A DNA stretch of 64,000 nt from Heliocidaris tuberculata (GCA_025618425.1 CM046848.1:26531307-26595306), one strand, 5' to 3'. Shown: positions 61,601-64,000, numbered from the stretch's first letter. Notes: generated by a model not told the origin, from the sequence alone. Numbers and translations: made by a program.

Positions 61601-63587
61601 TTTGCACTTTGAGGATACATTACCATGCCGACAAGATGAAGTCTGAGTTGTGACTTAATTAAATACCTTCAGAAATATAATGACTGCATCAAAGATATGA
61701 TCTGTTGGAGTGTCCAGTATATTTCAATGAACAAACTATATGTGGTGTATGACATACATTTGTGGAATATAATATGTCAAACCTCTCTTCATTGAAAATA
61801 ATAAGTGATCGGCATGGAACTGGCAATTACAATGAAAGACAACACATGCATACATAAATGACAAAATATCTACATGTAGTCCTATGCACACATGTTTTCA
61901 AACCTGCTGAATGAGGTTTCAATTTGGCATAACAATCATGTATTAATCAGATTAAACCTTGTGTCTTCCGCTAGTGTAAAGAGCATGTAAAAGTTACCTC
62001 AATGTAAGGGGGTGTTGAACAGTTTAAAATGTTTAAAAGGCATCTTCATGTAAATTTGGAGCTTGAGTAAGTTATACAAAATAACCACTTATTGATGATG
62101 GTGATGCACTGTGTTTATTTTCAAAATATTAATTGAACAAGGAAACAACATCGCATTATATTTGCAAACGGGGGTGGGGTGGGAGAGGGGATACATCTTG
62201 CCCTGACACTCCTCACATACATGTATGCTTCCTCCATTCCTACTGCTTGGCAGCAGACCTGAGAGAAGGACGCTTGGCAGTAAGAGGCTGGTCACGTTTG
62301 TCCGATAAATATAAATATAACAATAACTATACCTACAGTATCAATCGTTGCCAAATTACTCAAGCGATGTTTATGTGGAAAATGAATAGGAAATCTTTGT
62401 GGTACAAGTAGGTCAGACTTCTCCGATATATGGCAATGAGCCTCCCTCTCCGATTCTGTTGTCTCCGTGGAATCACTCGGCCACAGATTTTTTCAGGACA
62501 GAGCTCAATAATATTTGCTGAGAGCTAATCGTATTTGCTCCTTCGAGATGAGGCCAGTTCAGAAGAACCATGTGGGCAGTGTCTGTCATGCTTGATTGAC
62601 AGAACCCCACCGATTTTATCGGTCAGGCGTGACCACTTTATCATCATCGTTACAGGTACATTTTATATGTGCATACAATCATTATCGTTATCAGACAAAT
62701 GTGACCAGCCCAGCTTAATGGCCTGGTCATGACCTTAACGACACCGATAACTATAAACTACATGCATATATAATGTAACAATAAAATAACGATAAAAGGG
62801 GTCACACCTGAACGATTTTGACACTATAAAATCATTGGATCTGTCAACCAAACACTATTGACACTACCACCATCTCCTATCCTGAACGGACATCACATCG
62901 AAGGAGTGCACTTATTGGCTCACAGATATTATAGCTGCAGCTTGTCCTATAAAAATAATAGCTCAGCGAGCGATCACAACGAGACAATAAAATCTGTGAG
63001 GGAAGCTCATTAGCATAAGTTGTTGACGTCTGACCTACAATGATTTCCAATGCCTTTTCCACATAAATAACCGGGAACAATTTGGGAATGATTTATTGTA
63101 AATACCGGTTATAATTATAGTTTAAGTTTAACCAGGCCTTAATATTGGTAAGAAATGGTGAAAGATTTTATGATTTTACACTAGACTTCACATTAGATTG
63201 AATCTTTTTGATTACCATATAGACAAATCTACCATGTTTATCATCAATCAAATTTTGTAATCTCAACATAGGGGTTCAGTTCATTTAGAATGTTGTCTGC
63301 CCAGGTCACCTTGAAAAGCAGTTATTCAAAAAAGTTGTTACATTATGTAATACTTGTACGATAAACAAGTGCTATCTCCTTTATCATACCTGGCTCGCAT
63401 CTAGGGACAGCATCGCGATATACCCCGTGCATGCATCTTGTCTCCTCCACCCCAACAATGGAGAAGCCCCTTCCACAGGTGTAACGTACTCCTGTATCAT
63501 GAGGAACACGGTTGTGTAGATCATCTTCAGAGACTGGTGGATCATATGTGACGATCAAATTATTGGATGTCCTGACACCACATGGGA
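17380..63587 (-). CDS. CRL-like: Complement-related mosaic protein (SpCRL-like): CCP, F-type lectin, Ig-like, FIMAC and NTR domains
   Basis: Twenty-one exons on the minus strand join in one open frame of about 1,323 codons; the start and signal peptide lie beyond the right edge. Product positions counted from the first exon here: CCP1-3 (1-198), F-type lectin/FTP (199-359), CCP4-9 (360-758), Ig-like (759-855), CCP10-11 (856-977), FIMAC (978-1061), P/S/T linker and NTR/C345C-like (1062-1250), Ser-rich tail (1251-1323). Every junction has GT..AG signals and agreeing phase, mostly 1-1. Sushi, fucolectin and FIMAC modules in one protein are known from the sea-urchin SpCRL/SpCRS proteins, related to factor H, factor I and C6/C7 (recalled; exact published order not checked). 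No transmembrane segment is seen, so secretion is likely. Role in complement is inferred from the domains. Two adjacent genes cannot be fully excluded, but no start, stop or phase break separates the exons. Confidence 0.85.
17604..19161 (-). other. Last intron, left part
   Basis: Part of the 4.4-kb intron between the NTR and tail exons. It holds a short TA repeat (17,807-17,820), purine-rich simple sequence (18,030-18,110 and 18,470-18,510), a TTGAATTTTGAATTT stretch near 18,305 that may be a LINE tail, and a SINE-like remnant at 18,900-19,060. No exon is seen. Confidence 0.55.
18890..19060. repeat. SINE-like remnant
   Basis: Contains AACCCATTCAATAAATGAAGAGG and ATGCCTTGCTCAAGGACAT-like motifs, also found in diverged form at 45.10-45.19 kb and 52.08-52.17 kb. 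Ends are unclear, so the call is tentative. Confidence 0.35.
19170..20519. mobile_element. Non-autonomous hAT-type element with GAGTCC arrays
   Basis: Termini CAGTGCTGTAG / CTACAGCACTG are perfectly inverted and flanked by an exact 8-bp duplication GTGGGGGG (19,162-19,169 and 20,520-20,527). An 8-bp duplication is the hAT hallmark. Both subterminal regions (19,180-19,275 and 20,392-20,510) are arrays of GAGTCC/GAGTCY hexamers. No transposase ORF is seen in the 1,350 bp. Confidence 0.88.
20960..21737. mobile_element. Non-autonomous mariner-like element
   Basis: TA on each side and inverted ends CAGTGCGTCCCCCAAAAAAG / CTTTTTTCTGGGATGCACTG (20 bases each, imperfect). 778 bp with no transposase or DD(D/E) motif visible. 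Related terminus at 13,759. Confidence 0.78.
21826..21974. mobile_element. GCCCTGTTTCATAAAACTTG MITE with 5-bp duplication
   Basis: 149 bp; ends GCCCTGTTTCATAAAACTTG and its perfect inverse; CCAGA on both sides (21,821-21,825 and 21,975-21,979). Same family as 13,150 and 15,676. Confidence 0.82.
22053..22250 (-). CDS. NTR/C345C-like exon c
   Basis: 198 bases, phase 1-1, acceptor cacatacag and donor GTGAGT. It encodes ESYQEVLIDVDAASERGCLC, then PSFS and LTVDGRGLLLHTDVVLPYSW. The Cys-x-Cys-Pro step followed by a 'dgrGxLxLhxdxxvxpxxW' strand matches the end of netrin-like domains. An ATG-initiated reading farther upstream is intron. The domain ends just before the tail. Confidence 0.78.
22726..23138. 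mobile_element. AGGCCACCGCACACC MITE, copy 1
   Basis: 413 bp; termini AGGCCACCGCACACCTTACG and its inverse, pairing for about 35 bases; TAA on both sides (22,723-22,725 and 23,139-23,141). A 3-bp TWA duplication suggests PIF/Harbinger (inference). It ends 36 bases from the NTR-b splice donor. Confidence 0.82.
23174..23272 (-). CDS. NTR/C345C-like exon b
   Basis: 99 bases, phase 1-1, donor GTAAAT. It encodes VIAYADYWDADQGIMRLKIY and KVMSGELPSWTA. The alternating hydrophobic strands with Y-K-V match the second and third beta strands of NTR domains. Confidence 0.78.
23731..24000 (-). CDS. P/S/T-rich linker and start of NTR/C345C-like domain
   Basis: 270 bases, phase 1-1, acceptor ctctacccag and donor GTAAGA. 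The first two thirds are Pro/Ser/Thr-rich (QPPPTPPV, SSSSSFDD, a VETDTPVPRQP stretch). The last part, TFCEADVCPTSSVAEFCRDA, has three Cys and opens the NTR-like domain. Confidence 0.82.
24209..24423. repeat. AATAAGCCAGTT foldback MITE, copy 2
   Basis: 215 bp with AATAAGCCAGTTAAT and AATTACGAACTGGCTTATT-like ends. Its body matches copy 1 (17.09 kb) in inverted orientation, including the TGGTGGACGC-like and ATGCGCATGCA-like blocks. Confidence 0.8.
24424..25346 (-). other. Intron between FIMAC and linker exons
   Basis: No exon is visible. A second FIMAC was looked for, because C6 and C7 carry two, and none is seen. Sequence is AT-rich with short direct repeats (AAAGCTGGAGT near 24,540 and its inverse near 25,250). 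Confidence 0.5.
25347..25598 (-). CDS. FIMAC domain exon
   Basis: 252 bases, phase 1-1, acceptor tttcaacag and donor GTAGAT. Ten Cys are arranged as in factor I and the FIM modules of C6/C7: a follistatin-like half (CDLVNCEVWQKC, GICGC, HDC) and a Kazal-like half (EVCGTDGRNYTSICRLKALA, then C and WFC). The C-G-T-D-G-x-x-Y step is the Kazal signature. In C7 the FIMs bind the C345C domain of C5; here a C345C-like domain lies in the same protein. An agrin/follistatin-type Kazal is the alternative but fits the neighbours less well. Confidence 0.88.
26044..26640. repeat. 35-bp minisatellite, about 16 copies
   Basis: The unit GGGTTAGCCTATCCTAACACT + CAACACTCATCAAT (written in two parts) repeats head to tail with few changes (AGC for AAC in some copies). 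Degenerate units continue to 26,704, where they run into the splice donor of the CCP11 exon. Confidence 0.92.
26705..26875 (-). CDS. CCP11 exon
   Basis: 171 bases, phase 1-1, acceptor ataactag and donor GTGAGT. Four Cys: ATCPELQPPNHG, LIGCNHGYQLQGEA, LDCLENGQW, LPSC. Complete small sushi module with the invariant Trp. It has no convenient start codon and so is easily missed by ORF scans. Its donor adjoins the minisatellite. Confidence 0.88.
27346..27540 (-). CDS. CCP10 exon
   Basis: 195 bases, phase 1-1, acceptor acattacag and donor GTAAGT. Sushi module: VNCRWPGVPTNGQL, YTCNSGYSLEGER, ITCVLGQWSNSVPRC. Confidence 0.9.
27541..27986 (-). other. Intron stretch, no feature
   Basis: AT-rich non-coding sequence between CCP10 and a MITE. 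Confidence 0.5.
27987..28391. mobile_element. AGCCCACCGCACAC MITE, copy 2
   Basis: 405 bp; ends AGCCCACCGCACACTA and TAGTGTGCGGTGGGCT. Its interior matches copy 1 (22.7 kb) in inverse order (GACGTCA, CTGACAG, CAGAACCTGAATA-like blocks). TAA precedes it, but the right duplication is eroded. Confidence 0.8.
28392..28936 (-). other. Intron stretch with poly-C tract
   Basis: Non-coding; a C-tract of about 18 lies at 28,754-28,771. No exon signal. Confidence 0.5.
28937..29069 (-). CDS. Ig-like domain, second exon
   Basis: 133 bases, phase 0 in and phase 1 out, acceptor tttttgcag and donor GTAAGA. It encodes YGYYRNVPTHMVMTLNPPLV, then SHSGRFTCRSHDGTLSHSVF. The S-G-R-F-T-C strand is the F-strand Cys of an Ig fold, followed by a G strand (SVFVQFA). 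Confidence 0.75.
29448..29477 (+). repeat. GA microsatellite
   Basis: (AG)n of about 15 units in a purine-rich stretch. Confidence 0.9.
29760..29892 (+). repeat. 39-bp tandem repeat, 3-4 copies
   Basis: TATTTCATTTGTTATCATTA followed by AACTTCCAGTTACA recurs with small changes. It lies 90 bases past the stop of the neighbouring retrotransposon, so it may be that element's 3' UTR. Confidence 0.75.
29982..31504 (-). mobile_element. 5'-truncated non-LTR retrotransposon with restriction-like endonuclease (R2/NeSL-type)
   Basis: Two overlapping frames on the minus strand (30,482-31,504 and 29,982-30,584) make up the C-terminal part of a reverse-transcriptase polyprotein, with a frameshift near 30,540. 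A Cys-rich knuckle (CDLCGNRETLMH) is followed by a PD-(D/E)XK-type core: PDLVVYW, ten residues, then FELTVPFD. That order (RT tail, CCHC, endonuclease) is typical of site-specific non-LTR elements with one ORF. The RT palm is missing; a stop precedes 31,504. It lies in the intron that splits the Ig-like domain. Confidence 0.75.
31827..31984 (-). CDS. Ig-like domain, first exon
   Basis: 158 bases, phase 1 in and phase 0 out, acceptor ttgttttgcag and donor GTGAGC. It encodes SASTQITFHNNQPLQVRSNG, TIVIYPRSQLYINCW and MPYGVNKDALLTSDNGP. L-Y-I-N-C is the B-strand Cys of an Ig fold. The phase-0 junction fits only the exon at 28.9 kb, which supports reading them as one domain. Confidence 0.72.
32055..32690. 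mobile_element. Foldback element with ~190-bp arms and a captured reverse-transcriptase fragment
   Basis: Arms 32,055-32,245 and 32,495-32,690 are inverted copies (for example GATGTGCAGGGATGCATAC and TAAGCTCCACCCTAAAAAAA). The loop at 32,253-32,390 reads open on the plus strand as a LINE C-terminal segment: FYNRQWNELPPAQHML, then LHAFKQYLL, then stop. W-N-x-L-P...F-K is the usual C-terminal motif of CR1/Jockey-type RTs. Confidence 0.72.
33257..33478 (-). CDS. CCP9 exon
   Basis: 222 bases, phase 1-1, acceptor tacatacag and donor GTAGGA. Cys at ERLCSKPGYI, LLSRCLLPGEYTLQG, NRTCSEGSWTGEEPSC. A long, unusual sushi module with about 35 residues between Cys1 and Cys2. Confidence 0.85.
33576..33982 (-). 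repeat. piggyBac-like MITE, copy 3
   Basis: 407 bp between TTAA sites (33,572 and 33,983), with CCCCTTTCGAGACA and TCCTGAAAGGG ends. It is in inverse orientation to copy 1, and its interior matches throughout. Confidence 0.85.
33987..34934 (-). other. Intron between CCP8 and CCP9, right part
   Basis: No exon or repeat identified. An ORF at 34,400-34,633 has no domain signature and no acceptor. Confidence 0.5.
34935..35141 (-). CDS. CCP8 exon
   Basis: 207 bases, phase 1-1, acceptor tttcaacag and donor GTAAGC. Sushi module: PPRCMLPERSNGERY, SVRCNPGYLAQSA, TTCLEKGEWSVIVPIC. Confidence 0.9.
35454..35639 (-). CDS. CCP7 exon
   Basis: 186 bases, phase 1-1, acceptor ttgatgtag and donor GTAAAG. Sushi module: MQCPAPGRSYTS-like start (Cys1), IRYSCIEGWEIQG, RECDNGQWTGSEPVC. 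Confidence 0.9.
35640..38192 (-). other. Intron stretch rich in C/G homopolymers
   Basis: No exon recognised. C/G runs of 8-18 occur near 36,340, 36,452, 36,888, 37,006, 37,236, 37,521 and 37,693, with (CA)n and (CAAAA)n around 37,020-37,085 and telomere-like TAACCCTAACCCTA at 36,738. It looks like successive insertions of young, tract-bearing repeats. Confidence 0.5.
38193..38225 (-). mobile_element. Helitron-like 3' terminus
   Basis: On the minus strand a hairpin (AACCCGTGG-ATTT-CCACGGGT) is followed by CCCGCTAG and then T. A 3' hairpin just before CTRR, inserted ahead of a host T, is the Helitron hallmark. The body would extend to higher coordinates. No Rep/Helicase ORF is seen, and the 5' TC end was not located. 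Confidence 0.5.
38507..38536 (+). repeat. Poly-G tract
   Basis: About 25 G, then GGAGG. True length uncertain. Confidence 0.9.
39012..39050 (+). repeat. GA microsatellite
   Basis: (GA)n/(AGAG)n run followed by further GA-rich sequence to 39,115. Confidence 0.85.
39720..40040. repeat. Tandem ~65-bp repeat with C, A and T homopolymers
   Basis: Three diverged copies of a unit containing TACTGATAACC, a T-run, TTGCTTG(T/A)CAGA and AATTTT..AAAGACCC. The flanking text ('gtaccaagggggtgttttgg' on one side, 'ctgggtacgcca' on the other) is typical of a dispersed repeat in marine invertebrates. Confidence 0.6.
40125..40645 (-). repeat. Diverged ~255-bp tandem duplication with a signal-peptide-like ORF
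   Basis: ACTCACGTCCAAA recurs at 40,378 and 40,631, and a TTGAAATAAGCAGC-like block at 40,151 and 40,407. The left copy reads MMTFFFTTLVICHSSAHSLR on the minus strand, which looks like a secretory signal; the right copy (MKFFSF) hits a stop. Possibly decayed first exons of a small secreted gene. Function unknown. Confidence 0.35.
40915..41230. other. GC-rich island of unknown origin
   Basis: About 300 bases of markedly GC- and CpG-rich sequence in an AT-rich intron, ending at a T-tract (41,251-41,266). ORFs in both directions are Arg/Pro/Ala-rich without a recognisable domain. It could be a young insertion, a captured gene fragment or an intronic CpG island. Confidence 0.45.
41676..41858 (-). 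CDS. CCP6 exon
   Basis: 183 bases, phase 1-1, acceptor cttatag and donor GTAAGA. Cys at SCDASDLPSH, NISCERGFQLNA, PECWEGEWRG, SVTCQRG. It has no ATG in a useful position and was found by splice sites. The Cys3-Trp spacing (ECWEGEW) is slightly unusual. Confidence 0.87.
42270..42317 (+). repeat. (AT)n microsatellite
   Basis: About 22 TA units with one AATA interruption. Confidence 0.9.
42830..43357. repeat. Right part of an ACCGTATTTTC-family element
   Basis: Shares TGACCTCCTAGGTCATGGCA, AAATCACTTAGGGAA, GAGTGGTGGAAACAT and the terminal TGCAGCCTTTACGATGG..AATACGGT with the element at 47.25-48.67 kb. Left boundary uncertain. Confidence 0.6.
43859..44029 (-). CDS. CCP5 exon
   Basis: 171 bases, phase 1-1, acceptor tttgttcag and donor GTAATA. 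Sushi module: TCTVNRLANGGFPG, ITFTCNPGFQKEY, YWCERTS, PACVGG. The Trp that normally sits between Cys3 and Cys4 lies just before Cys3 (YWC). Confidence 0.87.
44112..44498. mobile_element. TTAA-flanked MITE, uninterrupted copy B
   Basis: 387 bp between TTAA sites (44,108 and 44,499). Matches copy A (20.76-21.99 kb) outside the latter's two nested insertions, which shows the empty sites. Confidence 0.8.
44503..45788 (-). other. Intron between CCP4 and CCP5 with SINE-like sequence
   Basis: No exon. Around 45,100-45,190 are the ACCCATTTAACACCTG and GACCTTGCTTAAAGG motifs of the SINE-like family. On the minus strand near 45,611 is GGTTCAAACC, a box-B-like motif, with CGGCATGGTTACGACCATGCCG nearby. 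An A box is not convincing. Confidence 0.4.
45789..46016 (-). CDS. CCP4 exon
   Basis: 228 bases, phase 1-1, acceptor atctttttcag and donor GTAAGT. Sushi module: QVGCEVPHVEHATI, VRFSCDSGYNLRGS, LLCLSNSSWDKDLPVC. About ten extra residues (NGTKEGTQ) link it to the lectin domain. Confidence 0.9.
46561..46818 (-). CDS. F-type lectin (FTP) exon c
   Basis: 258 bases, phase 1-1, acceptor cttattcag and donor GTAGGA. It encodes the C-terminal half of the beta-jellyroll: FDLVGAEVRVGMN, LLCGEPI, ILIQCGRDGIRG, then the family signature ELSLCEVEVYEQ. It ends by leading into CCP4. Confidence 0.9.
46880..47250 (-). repeat. Tandem duplication containing a truncated copy of FTP exon c
   Basis: Intron sequence at 46,880-46,998 recurs at 47,112-47,248, and between them 47,007-47,112 repeats the first ~105 bases of exon c almost exactly (to ...QGSTEQ). 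The copy has lost the exon's normal acceptor and its second half, so it is a pseudo-exon. Two small differences from the parent suggest a recent event. Confidence 0.85.
47253..48666. mobile_element. ACCGTATTTTCCGGCG element with a nested MITE
   Basis: The left end ACCGTATTTTCCGGCGTAAA is roughly inverted at the right (CTTTACGAGGGAAAATATGGT). No transposase ORF. A 367-bp MITE (48,053-48,419) is inserted inside. It is related to 42.83-43.36 kb. Confidence 0.65.
48053..48419. mobile_element. AGTGTACCA MITE, copy 1 (nested)
   Basis: Ends AGTGTACCAACCACC and GGTGATTGGTACCCT, flanked by TTAA and TCAA. The related unoccupied site at 42.94 kb reads TCTCTCAATGATT. Confidence 0.75.
49167..50614. mobile_element. 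AACGTT-rich element with CCCAGCAAACA termini
   Basis: Ends CCCAGCAAACA and TGTTAGCTGGG are inverted (10 of 11). The 1.45-kb interior holds dozens of AAACGTTTT/AACGTCC motifs in both orientations, periodically spaced, plus an ATT microsatellite. No ORF outside the low-complexity part. Confidence 0.7.
49405..49622 (+). repeat. (ATT)n microsatellite
   Basis: About 215 bases of TTA/ATC triplets. The poly-Ile and poly-Asn ORFs over it are artefacts. Confidence 0.95.
50615..51260 (-). other. Intron stretch, no feature
   Basis: AT-rich, non-coding sequence between the AACGTT element and a MITE. Confidence 0.5.
51261..51626. mobile_element. AGTGTACCA MITE, copy 2
   Basis: 366 bp between TTAA sites (51,257 and 51,627); ends AGTGTACCAGTCACC and GGTGATTGGTACCCT. 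It lies 29 bases from the splice donor of FTP exon b. Confidence 0.85.
51656..51751 (-). CDS. F-type lectin (FTP) exon b
   Basis: 96 bases, phase 1-1, acceptor ctcattgcag and donor GTAAGT. It encodes IVSNPWWKAVMTNIYNVTDV then KIYNRLDRTDH. N-P-W-W and V-x-I-Y-N-R-x-D are core strands of F-type lectins; the R-x-D belongs to the fucose-contact motif. Confidence 0.9.
51752..52825 (-). other. Intron within the lectin domain
   Basis: No exon. A SINE-like stretch (52,080-52,175) has AAGGCTGCCCACACCTGGGT, GTGCCTTGCTTCAGGACAT and, on the minus strand, a GGTTTGATTTCC box-B-like motif. Short telomere-like CCCTAACCCCAACCCTAA at 52,038. Confidence 0.45.
52826..52954 (-). CDS. F-type lectin (FTP) exon a
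   Basis: 129 bases, phase 1-1, acceptor ctgttccag and donor GTAAGT. It encodes NKILDSQTSQTP, then HLAKDGNTGSAPWFCSKT. The A-x-D-G-N...C-x-x-T run matches the first half of F-type lectins, where C-(S/T)-H-T is usual; here the His position is Lys. Confidence 0.85.
53128..53527. mobile_element. AGGTACTTCATCC MITE
   Basis: 400 bp between TTAA sites (53,124 and 53,528); ends AGGTACTTCATCCCTTTT and AAAAAGGATGAAGTACCT. Non-coding. Confidence 0.85.
53528..54559 (-). other. Intron stretch, no exon
   Basis: Non-coding with many GCGC/GTGCGC-like short motifs around 53,690-53,870. Ends unresolved. Confidence 0.45.
54560..54751 (-). CDS. CCP3 exon
   Basis: 192 bases, phase 1-1, acceptor ctttaatacag and donor GTAAGA. 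Sushi module: PCDPIPETMGSFDY, VDVNCYSGYLPAIG, AFCKASRWWHTIPTC. Confidence 0.9.
54752..55543 (-). other. Intron between CCP2 and CCP3
   Basis: Near 54,905-55,022, CTGGGCCCTCTTGCA and TTATGCAAGAGGGACCAGG are inverted, with a CAACCAATCAGGAT core, which suggests a short MITE of about 118 bp. A G-tract lies at 55,194-55,204. Confidence 0.5.
55544..55747 (-). CDS. CCP2 exon
   Basis: 204 bases, phase 1-1, acceptor tgtactgcag and donor GTGAGT. Sushi module: PCQVENVAHGRFLY, KLQCGSGYRLRGST, SHCDNEVWVSDGTDDIGC. Confidence 0.9.
55748..56210 (-). other. Intron stretch with ATATTAC low-complexity repeats
   Basis: 55,797-55,935 is an array of AACAATATATTAC/ACATAACAATATAT units. 55,940-56,210 lies just past the retroelement's integrase frame; no 3' LTR is found there. 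Confidence 0.6.
56211..56995 (-). pseudogene. Ty3/gypsy integrase fragment
   Basis: The last frame (56,211-56,801) has PPAELLCGRK and ends with a chromo-less tail, RRNRHHIRDI. The catalytic-core start (an L-G-T-D-L-F segment) is upstream. The zinc-finger region is separated by frame breaks near 57,000. Confidence 0.8.
57005..58470 (-). pseudogene. Ty3/gypsy reverse transcriptase and RNase H
   Basis: The 57,005-58,213 frame holds the RT active site (IADDIIVLG), the connection (FFGMVYDEHGVHPDP) and RNase H (QVDASSRGLGATL, then NIEHEMLV and QSDHKPL, with the D-E-D residues). RT N-terminal motifs continue in another frame to about 58,470. At least one frameshift lies near 58,200. Confidence 0.88.
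58873..59230 (-). pseudogene. Ty3/gypsy aspartic protease region
   Basis: VKVDTGSQANTMPL contains the D-T-G active-site triad of a retroviral-type protease. The frame stops shortly after it. Confidence 0.75.
59167..59981 (-). pseudogene. Ty3/gypsy gag with zinc knuckles
   Basis: It starts MSWDDDDLP near 59,960 and continues through three frames. The middle frame has a capsid-like helix-rich region. The last has two Cys knuckles: CRNCGKSHSFTSRKSC and a CX2CX4HX4C box (CNSCGRRNHWAKMC). At least two frameshifts. Confidence 0.8.
60050..60066 (-). promoter_or_regulatory. Primer-binding site of the Ty3/gypsy element
   Basis: TGGTGGCAGCG directly follows the LTR's terminal CA on the minus strand. 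It is complementary to the acceptor end of a eukaryotic tRNA-Leu (11 bases by recall); pairing weakens afterwards. Confidence 0.65.
60067..60919 (-). repeat. 5' LTR (156 bp), split by a LINE insertion
   Basis: The minus strand starts TGTAATATATTGAGC and ends CCAGTATATTTCA (TG...CA). The two parts (60,067-60,136 and 60,834-60,919) add to exactly 156 bp and differ at three positions from the LTR at 61,571-61,726. Confidence 0.88.
60137..60833 (+). mobile_element. 5'-truncated CR1/Jockey-type LINE 3' end
   Basis: A 697-bp insertion with a four-base duplication (AATT at 60,133 and 60,830). The plus strand encodes an RT C-terminus: QKRAIRKYVNHVGYLSHT, a DLYYYNVGIFMYNL stretch, PRTRTIF, then after a +1 shift near 60,420 YWNALPLELIKSSSLYTFKR and a stop. 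It ends in AAATGAAAATGAAAATGAA-like short repeats, as LINE tails do. A G-tract of about 24 lies at 60,639-60,662. Confidence 0.82.
60920..61570 (+). mobile_element. Internal 3' segment of a plus-oriented LTR element
   Basis: 651 bp between the two inverted LTRs. Its right end (TTAAAAACAAGGGGGA) is a polypurine tract directly preceding an LTR start, so this is internal 3' sequence of an element in plus orientation. No ORF of note. Confidence 0.6.
61571..61726 (+). repeat. 3' LTR in opposite orientation
   Basis: 156 bp, TG...CA, preceded by a polypurine tract; 98% identical to the LTR at 60,067-60,919 but inverted. Confidence 0.88.
62287..62712. mobile_element. GGCTGGTCACGTTTGTCCG MITE
   Basis: About 425 bp; ends GGCTGGTCACGTTTGTCCGA and CAGACAAATGTGACCAGCC are inverted. 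Related to 40-225. Confidence 0.75.
62720..63138. mobile_element. GGCCTGGT MITE with TTAAT duplication
   Basis: 419 bp; GGCCTGGT...ACCAGGCC ends and an exact TTAAT on both sides (62,715 and 63,139). ATAACTATAA and TTATAATTATAG lie just inside the ends. It abuts the previous MITE. Confidence 0.8.
63390..63587 (-). CDS. CCP1 exon (first in window)
   Basis: 198 bases, phase 1-1, acceptor cttttcatag and donor GTATGA. Sushi module: PCGVRTSNNLIVTY, VRYTCGRGFSIVGVEET, RCMHGVYRDAVPRCEP. Phase 1 at its start shows that at least one more coding exon lies beyond the window. Confidence 0.9.
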
Positions 63588-64000
63588 CTATGAAAAGAAA
63601 ATGAAAGAAAATTTAGAAAATAATTGAATTACATTATTTAGTAGTTAAGTAATGAGCAAAGAAAAGTATATAGAGCTGGTTGTCCTAACCACATGCATAC
63701 ACCAGAGGGTTAAAAGGTATAAATGTGAGATGTGCTTTTCGAAGAATGTGACTTCAAGCAAGTTTTTTTAGTTTGCCTTTATATTAAAAGAAAGTTTATT
63801 TAGTGTCTTCACATTTGAGAAATTTATAGGAGTCATTTGGTGCAAAAAATGAAAGCTCTTACTATCCCCTGAAGTAATCTCTCCTTAGAAAATAGCACCC
63901 CCCCCGACAACTACCACCAAGGACAAGTACTCCCAGGACTATTTAAATACCCTCTAGGACAATAACCCCCAGACAATTTCCCACTAACTATCCCCAAGAA
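63588..64000 (-). other. Intron continuing past the right edge
   Basis: No exon. 63,840-64,000 has a C-tract and repeated GGACAA/CCCAGG-like blocks in the style of the 20.53-20.70 kb sequence (GGGTAAGTTGTCC). Confidence 0.5.

Overview
This is nuclear DNA of an animal with large introns. It is AT-rich, has canonical GT..AG introns, and carries many transposon remnants. A sea urchin or close echinoderm is the best fit. The evidence is a spliced gene with the domain mix of the sea-urchin complement-related mosaic proteins (SpCRL/SpCRS: sushi, fucolectin and FIMAC modules), a Ty3/gypsy element, and dense marine-invertebrate MITEs. Species is not determined. No intact tRNA, rRNA or CRISPR array was found.

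Layout. (1) Positions 1-12.5 kb, plus strand: the 3' end of a far-upstream-element-binding protein (FUBP/KHSRP) gene. Two exons encode its Tyr-rich 'YM' motifs, and a last coding exon carries only Ala-Asn-stop. A long 3' UTR may follow, with a possible AATAAA at 12,511. (2) Positions 12.6-17.1 kb: the space between two convergent genes, filled with MITEs. (3) Positions 17.38-63.59 kb, minus strand: 21 exons of one large secreted mosaic gene whose 5' end lies beyond the right edge. The order, N to C terminus, is CCP1-3, F-type lectin (3 exons), CCP4-9, Ig-like (2 exons), CCP10-11, FIMAC, P/S/T linker plus NTR/C345C-like domain (3 exons), and a Ser-rich tail ending in TAG at 17,380. Splicing phases agree at every junction, giving an open frame of about 1,323 codons in the window. 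Most of these exons are not obvious as long ORFs; boundaries were read from splice sites and phase.

The introns hold most of the mobile DNA. This includes a decayed Ty3/gypsy element with 156-bp LTRs in inverted orientation, one split by a LINE 3' end; a 5'-truncated non-LTR element with a restriction-like endonuclease; a 1.35-kb hAT-type element with a perfect 8-bp duplication; nested piggyBac-like and mariner-like MITEs; a Helitron-like 3' terminus; a 35-bp minisatellite abutting a splice donor; and a 1.45-kb AACGTT-rich element.

How the main gene may work: CCP arrays with a FIMAC and a C345C-like domain point to the complement system, as in factor H, factor I, C6/C7 and C3-C5. The F-type lectin would be the expected recognition part, but two of its three canonical fucose-contact residues are replaced. 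Almost every exon is symmetric phase 1-1, so exon skipping would keep the frame. All functional statements are inferred from domain families; no search could be run.
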